From Serinus canaria (lineage: Eukaryota > Chordata > Aves > Passeriformes > Fringillidae): DNA of 64,000 nt. The translations under genes were made by a program, and so were the position numbers. The DNA is taken from NCBI RefSeq assembly GCF_022539315.1, contig NC_066323.1:6115719-6179718 (forward strand). Reading direction: 5' to 3'. The notes beneath the pieces are model-generated. The model was not told the origin of the DNA, did no database searches, and was given only the letters and a program-made list of their open reading frames with translations. This document shows, piece after piece, positions 12,367 to 23,014 of this stretch; the stretch's first letter is position 1; each line of letters starts with the position of its first letter.

Positions 12367-12483
12367 CACGGGGCCATGTGCTCGCATGGCACAGGGCTTT
12401 ACCCCAAATCATCTTGGGCTTGCTCTGAATGTTGGGGTCTGCACAGCAGCGTGGCTGGGCATATGTTGTGTGCTGTCCACAAA

Positions 12484-12622
12484 ACTGTGAATGCCCCACT
12501 CCTGGAAGTGTTCAAGGCCAGGTTGGACAGGGCTTGGAGCAACCTGGTGGCATTCCTGCCCATGGCAGGGGCATTTGGTCTCTTCCAACCCAAACCATTC
12601 TGCAATTCTATAAAAAATAAAG
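12484..12622 (+). mobile_element. CR1 LINE 3'-end fragment
   Basis: It begins with 'tcctggaagtgttcaaggcc' and 'aggttggacagggcttggag', passes through 'cctgcccatggcaggggca', and ends with 'cttccaacccaaaccattct' and 'gcaattctata'. All of these are standard avian CR1 3' segments. A short internal deletion relative to the usual pattern removes the 'tagtggaaggtgtc' phrase. Confidence 0.92.
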
Positions 12623-12639
12623 TTCCTGATGTCAGTGAC

Positions 12640-13610
12640 TCCAACTGTAAGATGGGAAACACTACTCAGCCACAGTCCTCCTCCTGTGCTGCCAGTTCAG
12701 CATGATGAGAGTGCATCTCTGTGACCAGCTGCTGGGCAGGGGTTTGATGGAGCATCACCCAGCCACAGCAGTGGGCCCTGTGGGGTGGGGCAACATCTCC
12801 TGCCCTCACCCTGCCTTGGTACTTGCAACAAAAACAAATATCTTGGGAGATCTGATCACATCAGAGCATTGGAAAGAAACTGAAAGGAGGAGAGGGATGG
12901 GAAAGGGTCTGTTTACATTTGCAGCAGATGTTATCTAGAGGAGAAAATACTTTTATTTCCCCTGTGGACTGCCCGTTGATTTTCTTGTGGCAGGCACTAA
13001 TGGGAAATAATAAAACCCATTTTAGTCAGGTTGTATCTAGAACACTTACAGGTCAAGCCAGCACTCAAAACAGACCGTTATGGAACATAACACATTAGTT
13101 TGTCACCAGCATCTACAGTGGCCAGGGGATTTTTACCATTTGAAATTGAATTTTATAGGTCAAGGCCTTTCGTGGGCCTTGGAAAACTGTGAGTCTTGTT
13201 AGCATGAATGTGAAGGCAGTTACTGGGTGTGGAGATACACAACCTTTGTGTTTGTTAGCAGTTAAAAAAAACAAAGGAGACTCATGGTAGGAACTGTGAT
13301 GCAGCTATAACCTCCAGAATATGCTCATTAATTGTTATAGACTCAAATATTTCAGTATCATCTTCCAGATACTAAATCAAACCCACAAAATGCACAGGAG
13401 GCGTTTTTCATTGAAAATTACGTCCTCTCAACTTGTAATTTAAAATTCACTGATGACTGTAAAGGAAGCTTGGTTACAGAAGCCTGAGTTTCTTAGAAAT
13501 GAGTCAGAAGTTGATAATTTGTTTAGGAGTTCAAGATCCAGATAACCTCAAACATCTTCTGTGTGGTTTTATACTTCATGGAATAAATAAAACAGGGATG
13601 TGACATTGTG
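12640..13610. other. unique sequence, no gene recognised
   Basis: No frame longer than 78 codons and no known repeat is recognised. The 12950-13500 part is AT-rich with few CpGs. Confidence 0.55.
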
Positions 13611-13619
13611 CCTGAACTG

Positions 13620-13620
<1 letters not shown>

Positions 13621-13657
<37 letters not shown>

Positions 13658-13679
13658 AGAGAGAAAGATGCACACACAC
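13621..13679. repeat. (CA)17-(GA)n compound microsatellite
   Basis: Seventeen CA units (13621-13654) run into a short GA tract (to about 13664). After a spacer, a further 'cacacacac' follows at 13671-13679. Frames on the minus strand read as Val-Cys repeats and are artefacts. Confidence 0.96.
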
Positions 13680-13684
13680 TGGTG

Positions 13685-15165
13685 CCTCTGTTTCCTTCCT
13701 TCTTGTGTCCTGTTGCACAGCCCTGTCCCCACGGGCTCTATGAGGGCACCCATCACTCACACCAATTGCCCAAATTAGAGAGATCTGCTGCTACCGAGGG
13801 CTTTATGGTGGTGCCAAATCCACATGCTGGCTGGCTCTGGCCTCGGGTGTCTCAGGCATTCACTGGGACCACTGGGGTGGTCTCCAAGGTGGGAAGGGAA
13901 GCCTTGTTTCTGCACCTTCCAGTTCCCGCTGACTCACATTCTGTGTCAGTTGTGATCATGATTAACAACTGCAACACACCCACCATGTCCAGGCTGCCAA
14001 TCCCCCTGTGAGTTGAGCAGACCCTCACTTGAGCTACGGGGGAGGTGAGGCCATTTCCTTGCCAAGACAGGCATGGTGGGGCATCCTCCATTTGTCTCAA
14101 ACACTGAAGAGCAAAGTATTACCCCATCCTCTAGTGAAGGCGTTTTTTAAGTGAGGTTTTGGCACCATGTGCAGGAGCTACCTACACACCTTGTGCGTCA
14201 AAGCTGCGTGCTCTTAGTCCTTATCTGATCCATGCTTTGCTCTGCTGTTACTCCCCGTTGCATTTTCTCCATTGCTATACAAAGCAGCATCTTCCAGGAG
14301 GAGTGTGCAAAGCCATGGGCCTGTGCCAAGGGGCATCACTGGATCGATCCTGCCCAGTGCCTTTCTTGCTGAGTTGGCTCCTGTGCTGATCACACACAAA
14401 CACCACAGTGCTCTGTTCTCCTTGGTTTATCTATTTTTAACCCAACCCTAAGTGTGCATCTCAGGAATGAAGTGTGTTGTGTTGCTAGTAACTGATGGTA
14501 GGTGGAAAATCCATACGGCCACTCTGTTTCCCAGTGATATCCACTGAGGTCCGGAATCACTATAGTTTCTGCAGGTTTTTGCTGTGATTCAGCTTTGGTA
14601 AAACCCCCTCTCAGGGAGGAATGAGTAGCATGGTGTGGCTGTGCTCAGTATTGATCGACATTTTCATCTTTATGTGGAAAGCTGCACGGTCTGCTGGACA
14701 GGAACCTGAGAACAGCAAATATTAAATCTTCTAATGTTTGGATAGCAATGGAGATCTCTGGCTCTTCCTGCACATAATGAAAGCGCCTGCTCTGTGCTGT
14801 GTGAGGTGCTTGGATGGTGCTTGAGGGCCTCTGCAGAGAAGGCAGCAGTGTGAGCCCCTCACGCAGGTGGAAACAGGCAGGGTGGAGGAAGAATTCCCAA
14901 GGCAGAGCGACATCAGTGCCAGAAATAGCACTTCTGTCTCCAAATTGCCATTGCACAATTCTGCACAGTACCTGGAAACTCCATTGCTTTCCTTTTTCCC
15001 AAGGTTTTTATTATCCTAAATCCTCTAAAACCTTCCTTGTCCACAGAGAGGAAAGATTACCCGGTAAAATTCAAGGATATAAAACTTGGGGGAAGGTAAA
15101 GAAGGGATCAGTTTAAAGAGTGTATGAAATGAGAAGCAATGAAGTTCAGGTCTGCAGGCTGCTGT
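13685..15165. other. unique sequence, no gene recognised
   Basis: Frames of up to 109 codons occur on both strands, for example 13682-14011 against 13852-14100, without domains or splice context. No repeat family is recognised. Confidence 0.5.
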
Positions 15166-15173
15166 TGCTGACT

Positions 15174-15253
15174 CTGGCGAAGGCGCGCTCATTTCAGAGC
15201 GCTGTGGTTTCCTGCGGGCCTGCCGAGCTCTCTGCAGCACTGCCCGACCACGC
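15174..15253. other. small CpG cluster
   Basis: By eye there are eight CpG dinucleotides in about 80 bases (ggcgaaggcgcgctc, gagcgctg, ctgcgggcctgccgag, cccgaccacgc). Flanking sequence on either side is CpG-poor. It is too short for a CpG island by usual criteria, but could mark a regulatory element or an unmethylated remnant. Confidence 0.5.
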
Positions 15254-15259
15254 TACCTG

Positions 15260-17530
15260 CCAGCAGCACTTTGATCAGCCCGTTTTCACATGACAAAAAA
15301 ATCACACTGCCTGTCCAGACCTGGTCCCAGCTGATGGTGGTTTTCACATTGAATCAAGCACTGAGCTCTGCTTTTTTGGCTGAGCTCACTGTCGTGTCCA
15401 GCTGATCCACCCTGCTGAGAGGTGGCAAGCAGAGAGCAGGAGCTGCTGTCAGTACAGAGGGCTTGCAGAAGGAACCCGAACAACGAGATCCATTTGGCTG
15501 TGCTCATGTGGTGTTGGTGCCCACGTTGGAGTCATGGATGACTACAGAGGGAAAAAGGCCTCTGGGAGGTGCAAAGTGTTTCTGTGAGTGGCAGGGAGAG
15601 ATTACCCAACACAGGGAGGGAATTAAGTTTAATCAGAATGAGCGAGTGAGTCTCCTTGCTGTAAAATGCAGTGATTGCAGACCCACAGCTCACAGCAAGT
15701 GCTGATGGAAACCACCCTGGCTGCGCAGTGGATGCAACCCTCCTCCTAGCTGGCAGTTTCACCTGTGTTGCAAGTGCCAGTGGAACCTCATGGAAGTTAA
15801 ACCTATGCAAGAGCTTCAGGATCAGACATGCTGATTTTTCCTCTGCTTCTACAAGGCTGTTGCACAAGCCTACAGTGCAGAGCAGGGATGTCCACTTTCT
15901 GCAATGCACATGGCCCCCCAGGATGGGCTGTTCCACTCAGCATATGCTGTCACACAGTGCTCAGGTCACACTCCATTCCCAGCTCAGGTATTTCAAATCC
16001 ATGTGATTCCTTGAACTTTATTTTTTAAAGTGTCTTCTACTGCTGACTCAACAAAGGTCTGTGCAGCATAATGAGAGAACTTTTCTAATGACTCATAGAT
16101 TTTAAATTAAACATAAGATGTTTATTGCAGAGATGCACGGCCATACATTATGCATCAGTGTTTTAATACAATAACATAATTCTGATAGAAATTATCCATG
16201 TGAGCTGCAATCAATTTTAGCTACTACCCTTTGCGTGCTTGGCAATCTGGTCATTCGGCTGTGGAAAAGAGCCTTTACTTGATTACTTACACTGTTGCTA
16301 ATCACTGTGGCTTTTGGCACTGCCAGGGTGTTATTTTGCTGCCTGAAATTGCCAACAGTATCTGTGGAGGGACGGGGTGTAGCTGTGGCTGCTCTGCTAA
16401 AACCCTGTGGCTTCACCCGACACCGAGGAATGCGCAGACTGCAGCACAACGCTTGGATTGTTCTTTAGTCAGGGTGGGCTCTCATGGCCTGCCACCAGCC
16501 CACCTCTTGTAGCCAGGAAAACAGCATCATCTTTCCTCTGGCTCCTGGGTCACCACTTGTCAAACCCCCACTGCTGTGGCCCTGTTTGGATGTGCGGCAA
16601 TCACCAATTTGCTCATGCATCCCCCATATCTGGTACTCCCTTTGCTGGATGGCCTTCAAAATTTGCCCCTGTCCTGGGGCTTTTGCTTTGTCTCCAAAGG
16701 GAGTGTGCCAGGGCAGTAGTGGTGCTATGCAGGACTGAACTGAAGAGAAAACAGTGTTCTTTATGTTATGTGATAACAAAATATCCCGAAGGGGAGAACT
16801 GCTGAAATCATAAGCTCATGGTAGGGATATGAAGATTTGGAGGCTCATGCTCCCTGGGACTACATTTGGGTGGGTATTACACTATTATCTTTCTTCCTGA
16901 GTTTCGTCAGCCTCTGTTTCAGAACCAAAGATGTCTAGAATTAGTTAATTAACTCATTAAATTAACTAAAAATTAACTCATCTTCAGGTGAGCTCAAAGG
17001 TTGAGTTAACCCCGTGTGCTCAGACATTCCCCTGTCAAAGCAAGGTCCTGTCCCCAGGCAGGACAGCAGCACTGCTCAGTCACCCTCCTCACAGCAGTGC
17101 CTGCTCCAGCTGCCACAGCCTTGGGAAGCTCTGGCCAGGCACTGGAAGCCTGGATCAGACTGACCCAAAGGCTTGTTGCTGTCCCCAGGCTAGGCAGGTC
17201 CCCATGCTGCCCCCAGTGCCAGCCTGCTGCTGGAGTCCCTCTGCCTGGAGGTGTTAGGAAGGTTCCTGGCCACCTTTGGCCACTGCTGACTTTAACGTAA
17301 GGATGTATAAATCAGAGTGAGGACTGGAGCTCACAGCCACCAGCTCCAGGCTGTGTTGGGCTGATTTATTTTGTGTGGGAGCAGCAGTAGCAGTTTACGC
17401 CTCTAGTGCAGATTACAAGATAAATCTGGCTTTCAACGAGACCCACTGGTGACTGACACTGACAGAGCTTCTAAATCACTGCAGCTGCCGGGACATAGCC
17501 GTGGGCCAGGTTTGGCCCTGCAGGTCAGCT
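15260..17530. other. unique sequence, no gene recognised
   Basis: Overlapping short frames (up to 134 codons) on both strands lack domains. The 16020-16210 part is AT-rich and repeat-free and resembles conserved non-coding DNA in texture only. At 16939-16982 there is an AT-rich stretch with four 'ttaact' or 'ttaatt' phrases. Confidence 0.5.
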
Positions 17531-17538
17531 CTCTTTTT

Positions 17539-17568
17539 GGCTGGTGTAAATCAGCAAGGCTTGGATTG
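17539..17568 (+). repeat. ancient amniote repeat motif (candidate)
   Basis: 'ggctggtgtaaatcagcaag' matches a phrase I recognise from old interspersed repeats in turtles, crocodilians and birds, where 'ctggtgtaaatcagc' is followed by an 'attgaag' stretch. The match is short, so it could be coincidental on its own. The related phrases at 20891 and 31381 make it more credible. Confidence 0.4.
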
Positions 17569-17994
17569 AGATGTGGTGTCAGGTTCCTGCGCTGGGCTCA
17601 TTTTTATTTAAGTGTCTATATGGTAATTGCAGCTCAGAGGGGACACCTGAGGGCTGCAGGCCTTCTCTGCTTGAACTGCCAGCTTTTGCCATGCTCAGAT
17701 CTACCTTTTGCAGTGAAAGCTTTAAGGAACAATTAAAATTCTCCTTGTGGGTGCCACACATACACTCTTTTTAAGACCCATTTCACACTGCTGAGGTCTA
17801 TCCATATGAAATGAGTATCATTCTGAGCCCTAATTTCAATTACTAATATGCTCTAAAAACTTTTGCTCTGATGTTGACATTACAGACAGATTGTCAGCCA
17901 GCAGAAGCTGACTTGGGCTCCCTGAAATGGCTGATGCTGTTTGCTCCTGGAGATTTGCAAAAAATGTGTGAATGTGCCACCTGAAAGTATGATT

Positions 17995-18078
17995 TAGAGG
18001 TGAACATGGTTTTACTGGGTTAATAATGCTTGGACTCAATGTTCTTTTCCAGCCTCGGTGATTCTGTGGTTCCATGAT
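17995..18078 (+). mobile_element. CR1 LINE 3'-end fragment
   Basis: 'actgggttaataatgcttgg' is followed by 'actcaatgttcttttccagc' and 'ctcggtgattctgtggttcc' and ends 'atgat'. This is the CR1 3' terminus with diverged terminal octamers (gattctgtg, gttccatga). It lacks a few bases between 'caatg' and 'ttcttttcc' relative to the usual pattern. Confidence 0.88.
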
Positions 18079-18084
18079 AATCTG

Positions 18085-20885
18085 GTCTGGATAAACTCTC
18101 CAGCATTAAGGTAGTGAGAGCCTCCAAGGAGGAAGTCCTCACTGTTTTCTGACAGGCACTGATCTCTTCTGACACACGTCCTGCTGCCATCAGTGCATGT
18201 GGCATCACTGCCAGATATGTGCTGCTACCACAGCCAGGGCACCTTCCCTTGGTGGGACTGATTTCACCTGCTCAGGTGAGTGCACCCAGAGTAGGATCAC
18301 ACCTGCAGAGTGGGCAGGGACACTTGCCTGCTCCATCGACGGAGCTGATCCTTGTCCAGGCATTGCTGTTTGACATTGTGGGAGCACAGGCACACATGCA
18401 TCCTGTATCAGCATCATACCCAGACCATAAGGTCATTTCTAGACAGATTTTATCTGGATAAATCACACCATAAATGGAATAACCTCACCAAAATACAGTA
18501 TGTCATAAAAACAATCACTCTTTGACATTAATTCTGTTTTGCTTCTCTTAGCTTTTTGCTAAGAAACTTGGTCCAGGAGACACCAAAATGCCTGGCAACA
18601 GTCTTCAGTCTGGGCCAGGGGTGGAAAAAGTGAAAAACCAGCTCTGTTCAGAACGAGTTATCTAGGGAAAGCTACATGTCTGCTTTATCCCTCAGTATGC
18701 ACCCACTTCCCAGCCTGCCACCAGCCTGGCACAACACACACGTGGCTGAGGTGTGGGCATAATTGTGGGTGCACTCATCACAGCCAGCCAGTGGAGCCAC
18801 CACCAGTAAAAGAGGTCCATGGAATTTCTAAGGCTATTGTATTTTCTGTGGAAATCCAGCAGTTGAGAGGTGATCAGAGATAAAAACACTCCAGTACCTC
18901 CATGATGGACATGGAGATCCTGGAGCATGATGGATATGGAGGTGATCATGAAACCCAAGGCAAGCAGAAAGCAAGGGAGGGACTTTTCATAGCTTCTCTA
19001 GGTCTCCATGAAACTAAAGCTAAACCACAAAAGTGCTGTTGCTCTTTCTTGGCAATGTTCAGAGGGACTGGAGATACTGAAGTGCCTTTACAAGTGGAAG
19101 GAAATACCCTGTGGGTTGGGGTGCAGGTAGTTATTTATTCATTTAGTCATCATTCTGAGGAATTCACTTTACTTTAGATAAGCATCCATTTAAAGCAGAT
19201 TTTTCTATGGTTGCGAATTATCTCTGTGGCTTTCATTACCATCCTGATTAGACCCCTGAGGGCAGAGCATCAGCTGCTGCAACAGGACATTGCCACTGAT
19301 GGGCCTTGTGGCAATTAGTGCGAGTTGCAGATTTATCTCTCCAAGTAACTTAGTAGCTAGATGGCACTGAAGGTATTTTGTGGCATCTACTGTCTCAGGT
19401 ATGGCAAAGAGATGACTAATTTGCTTGTGAGTGGTAAATAATTGCAGAAATTAATATTGTTCATTTTCATTGCTGTCGGACCAAAGTCTGGTTGCTAGTA
19501 TCACTGTCTCACATGGGTGTTGTGACTACAGTAATGTCTCAGTGTGATAAGCAATTAAGACCCCCTTACTATCCAGCCTGTCACATCCTAGCTCCATAGA
19601 CACCCGGGGGAGAACTGGTGCTAACACGTGTTAGTCACCTATTGCAGACCTCTAGAGACTACACATAGACACAAGGTAAGGCAGGCACAAAAATGTGGAA
19701 CAATTTAAGAGAAGAAAATGTTGAAAAAGGCTGGGTGCAGAAGAAATGGCCATTTCTGGGACTGTTTATCATTTGTGACTGACTTGGCACACAGCTTTCA
19801 TTCCTCACCGCAGAGGGGAGTTGCCAAACTTGGGAGCAGCTCTGGTTTTGAAAGTCTCATGATTTCATCTCCTTGGCTGCTGGTATGGTGCTCCAGGACC
19901 CTTATTTATTTTATGATTCAGGCAGAAAGTTCTCAGTCAGAATCACAAAATCATTATAGCTCAAACAACGTGTTCAGCAATTCAAGACTATTTCTCACCC
20001 ACGCTCTCCCTCCCTGTGCTGCTCCGCTGACTCCACCACAGTTCTTCAGAGTTTCTCCAGCTTCAGAATACCTTTTGGCACTGCTCCTGGTGAATGAAAA
20101 TAGGAAGCTGGATTGCTTCACTAATGATCTTATTTCCAGTTTGTTTCAATTATGCCTCTTTTCCAGTGGGTGTTAAGCAGTTGTTCTGGTCTCACTGGTT
20201 CAAGGCATGTAAAATATGTACAGAAGGTTGTGTATAAGAGGCTCTTCAGGGAAATAGAGGAGCTGTTGCCCTTCTTTCTGAGGAGAGGTCTGGTCCAGTT
20301 ATTCTAGCACTCATTTGGGAAAGAAAGCATGCCCCAACAGCAGTGGCACTGGAAGCTGTGGGACCCTGCAGGAGCACATCCCACTGCTCACACAGGGAGC
20401 AGGCTCCAGTGCAGGTGGCTCAGCGTTGCTGGGGGCCACCAGAATGGCCCCTCATCATGTCTGTGATGTCCCTTTCAAGCACAGGCCATGGCAAAACTCT
20501 TCCCAGAAGGCAAGTACTACGAATGGGGTATTTAGGAATGTAGGTTACCTCTTGCCTGGTTAGACCCAGACCAAGAGTTTTGGGGTGTTTTAATTCCCAC
20601 CTTCATCAGCCCCCTGAGAGCCTATTCCCCCTCAGACCTGTGCTCAGAGACCACAGTGGCAGGAGGGGACAGGGATGTCTTTTCCTGATGACCCACTGAT
20701 TTGGAGAATATTTCAGAGCTACCTCAGTGGACCCAGCTGCCTGGCAGGAGATACTTCTGACCTACTTGACTGTGCAGAATAGTAGGAAGAAAGAAGAGGG
20801 TTACGTTGCTGCATAAAAGGAGCTGTGCATCTGATTGACCTAATTTTGGTCTTTCTTGCACTCTTTTAACTCCTCTGGCTTCAGC
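18085..20885. other. unique sequence, no gene recognised
   Basis: At 18900-18948 a loose, roughly 25-base duplication (catgatggacatgg, then catgatggatatgg) is visible. The longest frame (19718-20176, 152 codons, plus strand) has no domain. No known repeat was recognised beyond a doubtful 15-base CR1-like phrase near 19938. Confidence 0.5.
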
Positions 20886-20890
20886 AGAGG

Positions 20891-20928
20891 AGTGCTGATT
20901 TACACCAGAAGAAGCTGACCCAATTTCC
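20891..20928 (+). repeat. ancient amniote repeat motif (candidate)
   Basis: 'agtgctgatttacaccagaa' followed by 'gaagctgacccaattt' fits an old amniote interspersed repeat pattern (ctgatttacaccagctgagg, then a 'ctggcccaa' phrase). The core gctgatttacacca is the reverse complement of the core at 17541 (tggtgtaaatcagc), so the two copies may belong to the same family in opposite orientation or to a palindromic consensus. Confidence 0.4.
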
Positions 20929-20934
20929 ATGGCC

Positions 20935-22780
20935 TGCAGTTGCTGTGCATTGGGGCCACGGTGACATTGCTGTCATCCACTGCCCCATTTTCCCTTGGTT
21001 TAGGTTTCTGCAGGAATACAGGACCACAGAAGCACAATGAGTCTAAATATGAACACAGCCAAGCTGGGATGTGGGGCAGCAGGAGCCAGGCAGCCCTGCT
21101 GTAACCTGTCTTTTTCTATCTCCTTAGAAATTCATAGAGCAAATCACAGAGAGAAGCCCCTCTGTGGGATACCAGGGCTGCAAGATAACACAAGGGTGAG
21201 GTTGGCCAGGTGGGTGGGGGATGCTGCAGCTCCATCCCCTCCCAGCACTGTGGACCACCGTCCTGGCTGCTGGTGCTGTACCTGGATGCTGTGTCTGTGT
21301 GAAGGTGAAGGACCCAGAGCTGTGAACATCCCCTCCCTCCTCCTGCTTCACTCCAGCTGTGAAGCCCTGTGAGAGCTGCATCAGAGGAGCCTCGGTGCTC
21401 AAGTTTGTTAATTAATATGCTACAGTTAACTGTGTCAAAAGCCTCCTCAGATCAGGTGAAACAGCTCCTCACATTTCTCTTTGATGGGAGGCAGGGAGGT
21501 GTTGGCAGCGGGGCCGAGCGTGGTGGAGCAGGCACAGCTTCTGGCAGCGCTGGGCACGAACTGCCCTTCCTGTAATTGCACATAAACCATGGGAGACAAA
21601 ACACCACTGCTCTGCTGCTGCTAGTGCCATCAGGTGTCCTCTGATAACTGGGAAAAGGGGGTCCTGCTAGGGCAGCGTTCAGTCCTTGGGACCATTTCCT
21701 ATTATTTGCAGGGAATAGCAGCGTGAGGTGCCTGGTGGGCATTGACAGGCAGCAGGAGAAGCAGGAATGTCTCCTTGCCTTTGCTTTTGTCTAAAAACTG
21801 CCTAGGTAGGCTCATTAATTCAGGTTGGGTTTATTGGATGGATTTGAAGTCAAAAATCTGTGAAAAATATTGGAAAGAGATAATCGTGCTGTATTTCTGA
21901 ATGTTAATAGTTTGAAACAATCAGGGGTAATTGCTGTAAAGAAAAAATGACAAAAAAATTCTCAAAAGAAGGTATTCCAAGTAGCTGGGAAAAATAAATG
22001 AGAAACACTAAACTCATTAGTTTTTCCTTGCTCTGTGTCAGCCCTGGTTCTCCTCCTTCCAGCATCTTCAGCCTCTCAGTCAGCTCAACAAACAGAAATT
22101 TTTCACTCCATCTCAGCATTAAACCCCTTGTGCCAGTTTGACCTTGGCTGGGATGACCTCAAAAGGACACAGGATCTGTTGTTTCATGATAAAGTGTAGG
22201 TTTGGTTGTTGCAGGGCCATGGAGGGCTGACCAAGTCAGGTCATGGGGTTGAAGTTTCTGGCCTGGGTCGCCTCATCTTACAGCTCCTGGTGCTGGACTC
22301 AGTTTACAAACCGGCTGAGCTGCACTGCCCACATTTTCCAAGGTCAGTCTGACCTCTGGCTGGAGATGTGTCAGTTGGAGAGCTGAAGGAACTGAGATGC
22401 TCTCAGTTCACTCGCCTGCTAACTTGGGGAAGGAACTGAGAGCAGCATTTGGAGCCAGCCCAGTGCTGTCTGGCTTCATGACATTCCTCTATGTGTCCAT
22501 GCATCATGATCACACCATCCTTCTACTTCCAGGACACACATGCCCAGTTTTTGGAGTTTGAGCGTTGGAGGAGAAATCTGCTCCCTCCTGCTTCAGTCCC
22601 AAGCTGAAACCATCCCCATTTGTCTGTTGCAGAAACACAGCAAAATGCAGAGCTGTTGTCAGTGCTGTCAAAATGAGAGCAAAAGGTAAAAATCTGTCCA
22701 GGGAAGAGAAAAGCCTGTGCTTCCTGAGCCCCCACACCTTGAGGAGCAGATGGGCCAGTGCTGCCAGTACCAGAGGCATC
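20935..22780. other. unique sequence, no gene recognised
   Basis: Frames around 21037-21402 (up to 111 codons) and 21452-21742 occur on opposite strands with no recognisable domain. The 21485-21560 stretch has slightly more CpG and G than its surroundings. No repeat was recognised. Confidence 0.5.
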
Positions 22781-22786
22781 CCTGTA

Positions 22787-23011
22787 TTTAGGTTAGATAT
22801 TAAGGGAAGGCTTTTCACCCAGAGGGTGGTTGAGCACTGGAACAGCTCCCCAGGGATGTGGTCACGTCTTCAATTGCCAGAGTTCAAAAGGCATTTGGAC
22901 AAGACTCTGAGGCACGTGGTGTGATTCCTGGGGTTGTCCTGTGCAGTGCCAGGAGCAGGACTCATTGATCCTTGTGGATCCCTTCCACTTCAGGTTTTTC
23001 TATGTTTCTAT
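22787..23011 (+). mobile_element. CR1 LINE, 5'-truncated, about 225 bp
   Basis: The frame ending at 22924 closes with 'RLDIKGRLFTQRVVEHWNSS' followed by PGMWSRLQLPEFKRHLDKTL. This is the last part of the CR1 reverse-transcriptase protein. The untranslated tail follows, with 'ggttgtcctgtgcagtgcc', 'gatccttgtggatcccttcc' and 'ttctatgtttctata' at the end. The 5' truncation falls just before the 'tttaggttagatatt' phrase. It belongs to the same CR1 tail type as the copy at 7165-7665. Confidence 0.93.
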
Positions 23012-23014
23012 AGT

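Noticed and set aside
12046..12705. 219-codon plus-strand frame with a repeated 15-residue phrase
   Set aside because: The 45-bp minisatellite keeps the frame open, and the downstream part runs into a CR1 tail.
18900..18948. 25-base tandem duplication around 'catgatgga'
   Set aside because: The copies differ at too many positions to distinguish from chance purine-rich similarity.
19935..19965. CR1-like minus-strand phrase 'gaatcacaaaatcattatag'
   Set aside because: The expected 'gttggaaaagacc' continuation is missing, so about 20 AT-rich bases are not enough.
22565..22786. N-terminal half of the 119-codon frame that ends in CR1 protein sequence
   Set aside because: Only the part after about 22787 matches CR1. 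The upstream codons are unrelated flanking DNA read through by chance, so no fusion gene is inferred.
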